Positions 23,601 through 31,861 of a stretch of 64,000 nt of DNA are shown here, in pieces. This stretch comes from Actinomadura barringtoniae. Lineage in GTDB: Bacteria; Actinomycetota; Actinomycetes; Streptosporangiales; Streptosporangiaceae. Within the stretch, counting starts at the first letter, position 1. Every line of letters begins with the position of its first letter. The stretch lies in NCBI RefSeq assembly GCF_017573505.1, contig NZ_JAGEOJ010000008.1, positions 124,001-188,000 of the forward strand, read 5' to 3'. Below the pieces are notes generated by a model. That model was not told the DNA's origin, searched no databases, and saw only the letters and a program-made list of their open reading frames with translations. Both the position numbers and the translations under genes were made by a program.

Positions 23601-25409
23601 TCATGGGGTGGAGAGCTGCTCCTTGGGGACGATCTGCTGGGGCGTGTTCGGGCTCGACCAGAGCAGCTTCATGTAGGCCTCGCCGGTCTGCTCGGTGTGC
23701 TCGACCTTGATGGAGTACTTCCGGCCTGCCTGCAGCGCGATGCTGCCGCTGTTGACCTCGGGCCCGTGCGGCGTCGTGTTGCTGATGACGAGCTTGCCGT
23801 CGATCCAGACCTGCGCGGTGTCGTCGGAGACGGTCGTGAACTTGTACGTCTCGCTCTGCCGGGGCTGGATCGAGCCGGTCCACCGCGTACTGAAGTGGTC
23901 GGCGGGGATGCCGGCCGCCGGGGAGCCGCCGAACCGCCACGCGTAGTTGATGGCCGGGTCGGTGCGGGTGACCTTGGGCGTTCCGGACAGCTGGTCGTTG
24001 TCGAAGATCTCGGCCTTCAGACCGGTCCCGGTGCCGGGACCCGCGGCCGCCGCGGGCGCGATGCGGAGCCTGATGACCGTCGCGGCCGCGTTGGTGGCGT
24101 TGCCGGACGGGGTGACGTCGAAGCCGTCACCGGCCTTGGCGACGGTGACCTTCTGACCGCTGCCGAGCACGTTCGCGCTGGTCACGGTGAACGGGGCGGT
24201 GGCGGTCAGGTGCAGCGGCCTGCCCGCGCCGGGCCATTGCGTGACGGCGGCGTACAGGTCGTTGCCCTGGCGGCTGACCGTTCCCCAGCCGGGTTCGGCG
24301 ACCACGCCCGGGTAGCCCGCGCGGTAGACGGCGGCGCCCTGACCAGCCGTTCCGGACCAGTCGCCGATCAGCTTGAGCTGCTGCGCGGCGCCGGCGGGCA
24401 CCCGGCCGAGGCCGTCAGGGCCGATGTTGAGCAGGTAGTTTCCGCTGCGGCTGGACGTGGCGAGCAGGTTGCGGATCAGCGTCGGCCCGGACTTCCAGTT
24501 GGTGTCGTAGCGCGCGAATCCCCAGTGGTCGTTGATGGTCATGCAGCTCTCCCAGAGCTGCCCGTCGACCGGCGCGGCGGGGATCTCCTGCTCGGGGGTG
24601 CCGTAGTCGCCGTCGCTGACGCGGCGCTTGTTGACCCGGTTGTTGATGATCAGGTTCCGGTCCAGGCCGCGCAGGTACGCCTCCAGGGCCTCGCCGTCCT
24701 GGCTGTTCCAGTTGTTGGTCGGGTTGTCGGTCGTCCACTCGCCGTCGAACCACAGCAGCGCCGGGTGGTAGCCGTCGACCAGCTCTTTGAGCTGGGCGTA
24801 CATCCGCTGCTTGTACGCGGCGAAGTCGGCGACGAAGTCCGGGTCGTGCCAGTCCCAGATGGAGTAGTAGAAGCCGAGCTTGATCCCGGCCGCGTCGGCC
24901 GCCTTCTTCAGCTCGGCGAGGATGTCGCGGTTCTTGTCGAACGAGGAGTGGTCGCGCAAGTTCCACGCGTTCTGCCTGGTCGGCCACATCGCGTACCCGT
25001 CGTGGTGCTTGGACGTGATGACGATGTACTTCTGACCTGCGCTCTTGGCCGCCGCCACGACCGCGTTCGCGTCGAAGTTCCTCGGGTTGAACGTGGCGGC
25101 CTTCTGCTCATACTCGGCCATCGGGATGGTGCAGGACCGCTTGATCCACTCGGCGTCGCGGCAGACGGTGCCGTCGGGGCGGGTGTACTCGCCCTCCCAG
25201 TTGGAGTAGTCGCCGAAGTGGATGAACATCCCGAACCTGGCGTCCCGCCACCAGGCCGTACGGGAGGAGGTGAACGGATCGTCGGAGGCGTAGTTGGTGC
25301 CGGGACCGCCCGCTGCGGCCGCCGATCCCGGGGTGACCGAGAGGCAGGAGGCGGCGAGCACGACACCGGACAGAACAAGACCCCGGATGGAGGGGTGGCG
25401 CACGGACAT
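23601..25409 (-). CDS. Secreted alpha-L-fucosidase (GH29) with C-terminal PA14 domain
   Basis: 602 aa. ATG 25409 follows CAGGAG. A signal peptide ends near GSAAAAG (about residue 35). The GH29 barrel shows WWRDARFGMFIHFGDYSNWE, KYIVITSKHHDGYAMW and the nucleophile in ALLWFDGEW (Asp222). After a beta domain the protein ends in a PA14 module (GTGLKAEIFDNDQL, WTGSIQPRQSETYKFTTVSD, AQVWIDGKLVI), which probably binds carbohydrate. It releases fucose from extracellular glycans. Regulation is inferred through the operator at 25478 and the GntR protein encoded just downstream. Confidence 0.92.
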   Translation of the reverse strand: MSVRHPSIRGLVLSGVVLAASCLSVTPGSAAAAGGPGTNYASDDPFTSSRTAWWRDARFGMFIHFGDYSNWEGEYTRPDGTVCRDAEWIKRSCTIPMAEYEQKAATFNPRNFDANAVVAAAKSAGQKYIVITSKHHDGYAMWPTRQNAWNLRDHSSFDKNRDILAELKKAADAAGIKLGFYYSIWDWHDPDFVADFAAYKQRMYAQLKELVDGYHPALLWFDGEWTTDNPTNNWNSQDGEALEAYLRGLDRNLIINNRVNKRRVSDGDYGTPEQEIPAAPVDGQLWESCMTINDHWGFARYDTNWKSGPTLIRNLLATSSRSGNYLLNIGPDGLGRVPAGAAQQLKLIGDWSGTAGQGAAVYRAGYPGVVAEPGWGTVSRQGNDLYAAVTQWPGAGRPLHLTATAPFTVTSANVLGSGQKVTVAKAGDGFDVTPSGNATNAAATVIRLRIAPAAAAGPGTGTGLKAEIFDNDQLSGTPKVTRTDPAINYAWRFGGSPAAGIPADHFSTRWTGSIQPRQSETYKFTTVSDDTAQVWIDGKLVISNTTPHGPEVNSGSIALQAGRKYSIKVEHTEQTGEAYMKLLWSSPNTPQQIVPKEQLSTP

Positions 25410-25462
25410 GAACTGCTCCTGAAGCGATGGGGGGTGGACAGGAGGCCAGCCAGCCACCCGGA

Positions 25463-25491
25463 ACGTAAATCGCCACACATGGGATGTCAAC
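25463..25491 (-). promoter_or_regulatory. Fucosidase promoter with overlapping operator
   Basis: On the minus strand TTGACA (25491-25486), 17 bases, TACGTT (25468-25463): a good vegetative promoter 54 bp before the ATG. The palindrome ACAT-GGG-ATGT (25478-25488) overlaps the -35 and spacer, the position expected for a repressor site. Confidence 0.8.
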
Positions 25492-25563
25492 GCCCTCGCG
25501 ATCTGCACGAAGATGACATCAAGCCAGGTGAGTGCCGGGTGGGTTGATCCAGAAACTCGCGAC

Positions 25564-25574
25564 ACATGGGATGT
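25564..25574. promoter_or_regulatory. Second copy of the ACAT-GGG-ATGT operator
   Basis: The same 11-bp palindrome, within a shared 14-base context, lies 86 bp from the first copy and 105 bp before the start of the divergent M64 peptidase gene. It may let one regulator control both secreted enzymes or support looping. Confidence 0.7.
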
Positions 25575-25679
25575 CCAGATCCAGGTACCGACATCACACG
25601 GGAGTTATCAGAAGCTGGGATAAGGCACGAGGCGACCCCGTGATCACACTTCGGGCAATCCCCCCGAAGGAGGCGCCCC

Positions 25680-26954
25680 GTGCCTGCCAAAGCGATCCTC
25701 GCCGTCCTGACCGCCACCGCCACCGCCACCGCCGCCGCCGCGGTCGCCGTTCCCGTCGCCCTTCCCACTGCAGCCAACGCAGCCAACGCCGCTCCGAAGC
25801 CGTCCCGTACCGAATGGCGGGAGGTGTTCTCACCGAACGGGACCATCAAGCGCGTCCAGGTCACCCGCCAGGCCGACGAGTCGCCCGCACCGTTCAGCGC
25901 GCCCAGGGCCGCCCAGGTGATCCCGATCGAGGTCAACGGGCCCAGCGCCAGCCGCTTCGACCTGGTGTTCGTCGGCGACGGCTACACCAGCTCGCAGTTC
26001 GGCACGTTCAGCCAGCACGTCCAGAGCAAGTTCAACGAGCTCATGTCGGTCGAGCCTTTCAAGTCGCACCGCAAGCAGTTCAACGCCTGGCAGGTGAACG
26101 TCGCGTCGCCGGAGTCGGGCGTCGACAACGACCCGAGCAACGGCGTCCGCCGCGACACCGCGCTCGACATGGGCTTCTGGTGCGGCAACACCGAGCGGCT
26201 GCTCTGCGTGAACGAGACCAAGGCCAAGCAGTACGCCGCGCAGGCACCGGACGTCGACCAGGTGCTGGCCCTGGCCAACAGCACCAAGTACGGCGGCGCG
26301 GGAGGCGGCGTGGCCACGGCGTCCGGCGGCAACGCCTCGTCCGGGCAGATCGCCGTCCACGAGCTCGGCCACTCGATCGGCGGGCTCGCCGACGAGTACG
26401 ACTACGGCAGCGGCCAGTACACCGGCTCCGAGGTCGGCGAGGGCAACGTCTCGATCTATCCGCGCGCGACGATGAGCCAGTACCGGCTCAAGTGGTACCA
26501 GTGGCTCGGCCAGGCCACCCCGGACGGCGGCGTGATCGACACCTACGAGGGCGCCCGCTACTACGCGCGCGGCATCTACCGCCCGAGCCAGAACTCGATC
26601 ATGCGAACGCTCGGCCGCCAGTTCAACCTCCCCAGCCGGGAGGCGATGGTCGCCGCGTTCGACCGCGAGACCGGCCTCATCGACTCCAGCACCGTCCTCG
26701 CGGGCACGGCCGCGGCCCCGTCCTCGCCTCAGCGCCTGTGGGTACGGCCGATCTCCTCCCCCACCGTCTCGACCACGTGGCGGGTGGACGGACGTCCCGC
26801 CGGCACGGGTAACGAGCTCGACCTGGCCGGACTCCATCTCGCCAAGGGCGTTCACGAGGTCACGGCGACCGCGACCGACCGGACGCCGTCCGTCCGCGAT
26901 CCCCAGCTCCGCGCCGCTCTGACCGACACGCGGACCTGGACTGTCACCCGCTGA
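25680..26954 (+). CDS. Secreted M64-family metallopeptidase (short paralogue)
   Basis: 424 aa from GTG 25680 with AAGGAGG upstream. The signal peptide has an Ala/Thr-rich core and ends around residue 36 (AANAANA). FDLVFVGDGYTSSQFGTF and the zinc motif HELGHSIGG (227-235) with LADEYDYGSG define M64. It matches the peptidase at 18597 through the catalytic part, including FWCGNTERLLCVNE versus the FWSGCRSDGIQRLL block and a YYARGIYRPSQNSIM block, but it has only one C-terminal beta unit. It is divergent from the fucosidase gene across a region with two identical palindromes, suggesting joint control of glycoprotein breakdown. Confidence 0.88.
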   Translation: MPAKAILAVLTATATATAAAAVAVPVALPTAANAANAAPKPSRTEWREVFSPNGTIKRVQVTRQADESPAPFSAPRAAQVIPIEVNGPSASRFDLVFVGDGYTSSQFGTFSQHVQSKFNELMSVEPFKSHRKQFNAWQVNVASPESGVDNDPSNGVRRDTALDMGFWCGNTERLLCVNETKAKQYAAQAPDVDQVLALANSTKYGGAGGGVATASGGNASSGQIAVHELGHSIGGLADEYDYGSGQYTGSEVGEGNVSIYPRATMSQYRLKWYQWLGQATPDGGVIDTYEGARYYARGIYRPSQNSIMRTLGRQFNLPSREAMVAAFDRETGLIDSSTVLAGTAAAPSSPQRLWVRPISSPTVSTTWRVDGRPAGTGNELDLAGLHLAKGVHEVTATATDRTPSVRDPQLRAALTDTRTWTVTR

Positions 26955-27029
26955 CCCGCCGCGCCATCAGAGATCAATATCGACGCAACGTAGCGAGTAA
27001 TCACTCTCCGTGCTGGGAAGTTGATCAGC

Positions 27030-29141
27030 ATGAGGGGTGCTTCGAGGCTGCTGTGCGTGCTTCTGCTCGGTCTTGCCATGGTCCTGTCGCTGGTCGGCGT
27101 CGACACGGCGGCCGCGAGGGCGGCTGATCCGCAACCGTTCTCGCGGTCGCCCGCACCCACCTACCAGATGACGCTCGTCGCGCGGCAGTGCGAGAAGTAC
27201 AGCGACATCATGTCCAACCGGGCGCGCAACGACATCCAGGAGAGCCTCCAGGACCTCGGCAAGGACTCGGTCTACTCGGCGGGTCAGCCGATCTCGCCCG
27301 AGATCGAGGAGCCCAACGATCCGGCCTGCAAGCCGCTGAACGGCTGGCAGTTCACGCTCGGCGGCTCGTTCACCAAGAACGGCACCTACAGCACGGTGAC
27401 CGGCACCGCCGGCGACGCCGGTCCGACGGCGACCGTTCCGGAGCTCGACCCGTCCGGCAGCCCGACCGGCGGCGACCTGCAGGGCGCGACGACCATCACG
27501 CTGAACTCCCAGGAGGCCGGCCTCCTGCAGGCGAGAGCGCTGTGGGTGCAGGGCGGCACGCCGGACGACCCGCTCATGACCAAGAAGTTCGGCAAGGGCA
27601 CCTTCGGATTCGGGGCACTGCGCTGCTCGGTCGACAACCTGAACGGTGACAACGTCGAGGACGCCATGCTCCCGCCGGACGCCCGGCACCTGTACTGCTA
27701 CGCCTACTACGTCAACCCCGAGCCCGGATACGGCACGCTGACCATCCGCAAGAAGATCTCGCCCGGAGGCTCGTACCAGCAGACCTTCCCGTTCGCCTCG
27801 AACGCGACCTACAACTCCAACGGGCAGTTCGACCTCGCGGTCAACGGGAGCGACACCGCCGAGACCTCGTTCACCCGCGCGACCAGCGACGCGTTCGGCG
27901 GCCCGTACACCTTCGACGAGCAGACGCCCGACGGCTGGACGCTGTCGGGGATCTCGTGCTCGGCGACCAACCCGAGCGGCACGGTGACCAGCACCTGGAC
28001 GACGTCGGGCACCCGGGCCTCGGTGACTCTCGGCGACAACGACCACGTGACCTGCGTCTACACCAACGCGCCACCACGAGATCCGGGCCTGCGGATCGAC
28101 AAGGTCGCCCTGGGCAAGGACCGCGGCTACTTCCGCTACGACGTGCGCAAGACCGGCTCGCCCGACAAGACCGTCGCCGCCCGTACCGCCAAGGAGGGCG
28201 TCGCGGTGACGGCGACCGGCGACGATCTGTCCAGCCTGCCCGCCGGCGACTACACCATCACCGAGACGCTGGACACGAGCCCCGCGGGCTTCTGGCAGCT
28301 CGACCACGTCCTGTGCGACGGCAAGCAGCAGCCCCTGGTCAACGGCGACTCGGTCAAGCTGACGCTGAAGACCAACGACCAAAGGCAGTGCACGTTCGTC
28401 AACAGGTTCAGGCCGCGCGGCGAGATCCTGCTGCACCTGGTCACCGAGGGCGGAACGGCCCAGGGCGGCTTCCTGGGACACCCCGCCGCCGACACCGCCC
28501 CTGACCACTGGCGACGGCAGCAGGCCACCACCACTCAGTCCGACAAGCCCGCCCTCGCCCACGGTGACCCGTCCGGCGGCCTGCAGCTCAAGACCTTCGA
28601 GCTGCTGACGCTGTCTCCGCTCGCCACCAAGGAGGGCAGCTGGCGGCTGGTGTCGTTCCGCTGCGACATCGGACACTGGCGCCGGGCCTCGCGCGGCGCT
28701 GTCGACGTGACGCTGGCCGAGGACGCCCCGCTCGGCGACTGTACGGCGACGTACCGGTTCGTGAGGTCCACGACCGTCGACGTCGTCAAGGTCGCCAAGG
28801 GGCACCGGCCCAAGCCCGTGGTGGTCGACATCAGATGCACCAACGGCTCGGCGGGCCGGACCGTGCTGGAGCCCGGCGCGACCACCGCCCGCCTGCCCAA
28901 GCCCCTCTACCTGATGAAGCCGGCCAAGTGCTCCGTCCGCGAGACCGCCACCGGCGCGCGCCCAGGCTCCAAGGTCCGCACCTCAACTCGGCTGGCGAAC
29001 AACGGAAGCCAGAAACCGCTCAAGCTCCCCGGCACGTTCATCGCCCTACCGAACGGCAGGGCCTACACGGTCACCGTCACCAACCGCTATCGAGGGCACC
29101 CGTCACCCGTCTGCAGAACAACGGGATCGCCCATCTGCTGA
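27030..29141 (+). CDS. Large secreted prealbumin-fold surface protein
   Basis: 703 aa. ATG 27030 follows GGGAAG; a TTG at 27021 is possible but poorly spaced. The signal peptide ends near AAARA (residue 31). An N-terminal domain of about 200 residues with several Cys is followed by SpaA/SdrD-like prealbumin-type repeats: GTLTIRKKISPGGSYQQTF, FDEQTPDGWTLSGISC, HVTCVYTNAP, then GLRIDKVALGK, DYTITETLDTSPAGFWQL and QCTFVNRF. Further units run to the end. No LPXTG sortase motif or C-terminal membrane anchor is present, so it is released or held non-covalently. Function is unknown. Confidence 0.75.
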   Translation: MRGASRLLCVLLLGLAMVLSLVGVDTAAARAADPQPFSRSPAPTYQMTLVARQCEKYSDIMSNRARNDIQESLQDLGKDSVYSAGQPISPEIEEPNDPACKPLNGWQFTLGGSFTKNGTYSTVTGTAGDAGPTATVPELDPSGSPTGGDLQGATTITLNSQEAGLLQARALWVQGGTPDDPLMTKKFGKGTFGFGALRCSVDNLNGDNVEDAMLPPDARHLYCYAYYVNPEPGYGTLTIRKKISPGGSYQQTFPFASNATYNSNGQFDLAVNGSDTAETSFTRATSDAFGGPYTFDEQTPDGWTLSGISCSATNPSGTVTSTWTTSGTRASVTLGDNDHVTCVYTNAPPRDPGLRIDKVALGKDRGYFRYDVRKTGSPDKTVAARTAKEGVAVTATGDDLSSLPAGDYTITETLDTSPAGFWQLDHVLCDGKQQPLVNGDSVKLTLKTNDQRQCTFVNRFRPRGEILLHLVTEGGTAQGGFLGHPAADTAPDHWRRQQATTTQSDKPALAHGDPSGGLQLKTFELLTLSPLATKEGSWRLVSFRCDIGHWRRASRGAVDVTLAEDAPLGDCTATYRFVRSTTVDVVKVAKGHRPKPVVVDIRCTNGSAGRTVLEPGATTARLPKPLYLMKPAKCSVRETATGARPGSKVRTSTRLANNGSQKPLKLPGTFIALPNGRAYTVTVTNRYRGHPSPVCRTTGSPIC

Positions 29142-29154
29142 CCAGGTAATGCTC

Positions 29155-29203
29155 CAACCCATGCTCGCGCGCTGAGAGGTGGTCAGCGGGCGAGCATGGG
29201 CTG
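29155..29203. terminator. 21-bp inverted repeat formed by a mirrored copy of the tetR 3' end
   Basis: 29155-29175 and 29183-29203 are inverted copies with two mismatches and a 7-nt loop, enough to terminate transcription from both sides. The right arm encodes the last residues of the TetR protein (QPMLAR-stop). The left arm encodes the same residues and stop on the plus strand, preceded by VML. Confidence 0.75.
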
Positions 29204-29761
29204 GATGGTCTTGGTGATGACGTCGGCGGCTTCGGACTTGGGGATGCGGCCGGCGCGGACTTCGCCTGCGGCGCCGTTCAGGATGTGGTGGACGACGTTG
29301 ACCAGCCAGGTGGCGGGGAGATCGGTGCGGTAGACGCCCTGGTCCTGGCCGCGTTCGATGAGGTCGATCATGCGCTGGGCGGGCTTGTCGTGGAGCTCGC
29401 GGACTCGGCCTGCGGGGAGTACGCCCTCGGCGGCGGCCACGAGAGATGCGGACTCTTCTACTAGTTGCCAGCTTGAGGCCAGGAGGCGGGTCATCGCCTC
29501 GTCGGCTCGGCCTGTGAGGTCTACGGAGGAGAGGGTCTCCTCGCCGGACTGGAGGGCCTCGGCTATGGCGGCCTCGACCAGGGCGGCGCGGGTCTTGAAG
29601 TGCCCGTAGACGGTCATCCGGCCCACGCCCGCGGCTTGCGCGATGTCGTCGGTGGTCGCGTCGGGGTCGGCGCTCAGGAGGGTGCGCGCCGCGGACACGA
29701 TGCGGGCGATGTTGCGCTCGGCGTCGGCGCGGCGCTTCGGGCGGGTGCCGGATGTGGTCAT
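29183..29761 (-). CDS. TetR-family repressor of the adjacent MFS transporter
   Basis: 192 aa from ATG 29761; a GTG two codons upstream (29767) is also possible, and no strong ribosome site distinguishes them. The HTH reads ARIVSAARTLLSADPDATTD, DIAQAAGVGRMTVYGHFKTR. The rest is the helical ligand-binding domain. It is divergent from the efflux gene at 29853, and the gap holds two copies of a 9-6-9 inverted repeat. It is probably released from DNA by a compound exported by the transporter. Confidence 0.9.
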   Translation of the reverse strand: MTTSGTRPKRRADAERNIARIVSAARTLLSADPDATTDDIAQAAGVGRMTVYGHFKTRAALVEAAIAEALQSGEETLSSVDLTGRADEAMTRLLASSWQLVEESASLVAAAEGVLPAGRVRELHDKPAQRMIDLIERGQDQGVYRTDLPATWLVNVVHHILNGAAGEVRAGRIPKSEAADVITKTIQPMLAR

Positions 29762-29772
29762 GTCCACAGCTT

Positions 29773-29834
29773 AACTCGTACAGCAAAGTACGGCTTATAG
29801 TGGGCTCCACAACTCGTACATGTGAGTACGAGTT
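29773..29834. promoter_or_regulatory. Two TetR operators and the MFS promoter
   Basis: Operator 2 is perfect: AACTCGTAC (29811-29819), 6 bases, GTACGAGTT (29826-29834). Operator 1 has the same architecture, AACTCGTAC (29773-29781), 6 bases, GTACGGCTT (29788-29796), with two mismatches. A -10 for the transporter, TATAGT (29796-29801), lies between them. Repressor binding would block transcription of both genes. Confidence 0.85.
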
Positions 29835-29852
29835 ATGGAGATGGAGGACCAG

Positions 29853-31229
29853 ATGGTTCAGGAGGCGGAACGGACCGCACACCCGGCGCGGTGGCGGATC
29901 CTGGGGTTTCTCGGCATCGCGCAGCTGATGCTGATCCTCGACGTGACGGTGGTGGCGATCGCGCTGCCGCATATCGAGGCCGACCTGGGGCTCAGCCGTC
30001 AGGCGCTGACATGGACGGTGAGCGCTTACACGCTGACGTTCGGCGGGCTGATGCTCCTCGGCGGGCGGCTCGCGGACCTGCTGGGCGCCAAGCGGGTCAT
30101 GCTCACGGGACTGCTGCTGTTCACGGTGGCCTCGTTGGTCACCGGGCTCGCCGAATCGGCGGGCGTGCTGGTGGGCGGGCGTGTCGGACAGGGCGTCGGC
30201 GCCGCGATGATGTCACCGGCGGCGTTGTCGCTGGTGGTCGCCCTCTTTGACGGGGATGAACGGAACAAGGCGCTCGGAGTGTGGTCCGCGCTCGGGGGCG
30301 GGGGCGCCGCCTTGGGCGTACTGCTGGGCGGGCTGCTCACGGCGGGTCCGGGGTGGCCGTGGGTGTTCTTCGTGAACGTGCCCATCGGGATCGTGATCGC
30401 GGTGGTGCTGGCGGTGCTGCTGCCGTCCGGGGGCGGCGTGCCTGGTGAACGGCCTCGGCTGGACGTGCTCGGGGCGGCGCTGGTGACGGCCTCTTCGGCG
30501 GCGGTCATCTACGCGCTGATCGCTGCGGGCGAGAAGGGGTGGCTCACGCTTCTGACGGGAGTGCTGCTGCTGGCGGCGGCCCTTGGCTACGTGCTGTTCG
30601 TGGCCTGGCAGCGGCGGGCCCGGTCGCCTCTGATGGACGTACGGCTCCTGGCCAGGCGACCGGTGGCGACCGGGGCGTTCCTGATCCTGATGGCGACCGC
30701 CCTGATGATCGCGGTGTTCTTCCTGGGGACGTTCTACTTCCAGCACGCTCGCGGCTACAACGCCTGGCAGACGGGCCTGCTGTTCCTGCCGGTGGCGCTG
30801 GCGACGATGATCGGCGCGGACATGACGGGCCGCGTGATCGGCCGTGTGGGCGGACGCCTCCCGGCGCTGGCGGGGCTGGTGCTCGCGGCCGTTGGAATGG
30901 CCGTTCCCGCAGTGTCGATGCATCCCGTGACGGTGGTCGTCGGCGTGGCGGTGGCGGCAGCAGGGACCGGCGCGATGTTCGTCGTGGCCTCGGCGACCGC
31001 CCTCGGGCAGGTCTCGCCGCACGAGGCGGGCATCGCGTCCGGCATCGTCAGCACGTTTCACGAACTGGGCGCCTCGCTGGGCGCGGCCGTGGTGTCGAGC
31101 GTCGCGGCGGCGAGCCTGATCGGAACGACCCTGGACGGCTTCACCCGGGGCTTCACGGTCGCGGCGATCTCCTCTGCCGTCGCCGCCGCCATCGCGACCG
31201 CCCTCACACCCGGACGGCCGCGTGGTTGA
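29853..31229 (+). CDS. MFS drug-efflux transporter (DHA2/14-TM type)
   Basis: 458 aa. ATG 29853 has GGAGG six bases upstream; ATG 29835 overlaps the operator and lacks a site. The first span carries LMLILDVTVVAIALPHIEAD, the DHA2 signature, followed by WTVSAYTLTFGGLMLLGGRL, ADLLGAKRVM (motif A) and GVWSALGGGGAALGVLLGG (motif C of antiporters). About fourteen hydrophobic segments follow. It probably exports a toxic compound by proton antiport. Expression is controlled by the divergent TetR. Confidence 0.9.
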   Translation: MVQEAERTAHPARWRILGFLGIAQLMLILDVTVVAIALPHIEADLGLSRQALTWTVSAYTLTFGGLMLLGGRLADLLGAKRVMLTGLLLFTVASLVTGLAESAGVLVGGRVGQGVGAAMMSPAALSLVVALFDGDERNKALGVWSALGGGGAALGVLLGGLLTAGPGWPWVFFVNVPIGIVIAVVLAVLLPSGGGVPGERPRLDVLGAALVTASSAAVIYALIAAGEKGWLTLLTGVLLLAAALGYVLFVAWQRRARSPLMDVRLLARRPVATGAFLILMATALMIAVFFLGTFYFQHARGYNAWQTGLLFLPVALATMIGADMTGRVIGRVGGRLPALAGLVLAAVGMAVPAVSMHPVTVVVGVAVAAAGTGAMFVVASATALGQVSPHEAGIASGIVSTFHELGASLGAAVVSSVAAASLIGTTLDGFTRGFTVAAISSAVAAAIATALTPGRPRG

Positions 31230-31289
31230 CCGCGCGGGTAAGTCTCAGTTTGAGATGAACTGTCGGCCCCGCGTTGGGAGGCTCCGTGC

Positions 31290-31817
31290 ATGTCCCTCCA
31301 CGTCGCGAGCCGCCGCCGCAGGAACCTCCGCCAGGACTTCCCCGACGCACTGATCCTCGATGTGACGTCCCGGGCGGCCGAGCCCTGGGTCCGCCTCAGC
31401 CCGTTCTACCCGCACGGAGGCATCCCCGTGCCCGGCCACCCGGATCTGACGTCGGAGTCCGTCGAGGGCGTCTGGCAGGCGTTGAAGGTCTTCACCGACG
31501 AGGAGGAGGACTTCAGCAAGCTGGACGTCACGACGATGAAGGGGATCAAGCGCACGGTGCGGCGGCTCGGGCCGCCGCTCGGGCACCGGCTCGGCGAGCG
31601 GCTGCTTGGGTACGAGGAGGCTCGGCGCGTCGTCTACCTGCCGACCTACCGGTGGGTGCTCGACCACAAGGTCACCGAGCTCGTCGCGGAGCTTCGCGAG
31701 CTGAGTCAGAGGCGGGCCGTCGTGCTGCTCGATTACACGACCAACGGGGACGTGGCCGATCTGCGGACTCCGCTCTCGCATGCGGCGCTCGTCGTGCAGC
31801 GCGTTCGGGAGCTCTGA
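31290..31817 (+). CDS. Conserved actinobacterial protein of unknown function (DUF6939-like)
   Basis: 175 aa, no membrane span or signal. It opens with HVASRRRRNLRQDFPDALIL, then WVRLSPFYPHGGIPVPGHP, SVEGVWQALKVFTDEEEDF and a YLPTYRWVLDHKV segment. This closely resembles a conserved stand-alone protein of actinomycetes with no known role. The pattern of charged and aromatic residues suggests a compact soluble enzyme or nucleic-acid-associated protein, but I cannot assign a reaction. The upstream spacing of 60 bp leaves room for its own promoter. Confidence 0.7.
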   Translation: MSLHVASRRRRNLRQDFPDALILDVTSRAAEPWVRLSPFYPHGGIPVPGHPDLTSESVEGVWQALKVFTDEEEDFSKLDVTTMKGIKRTVRRLGPPLGHRLGERLLGYEEARRVVYLPTYRWVLDHKVTELVAELRELSQRRAVVLLDYTTNGDVADLRTPLSHAALVVQRVREL

Positions 31818-31861
31818 CGGGCGCCCAGCCCTCCGGCCGGCGGCCGGCTCCCGCGCGGGTG

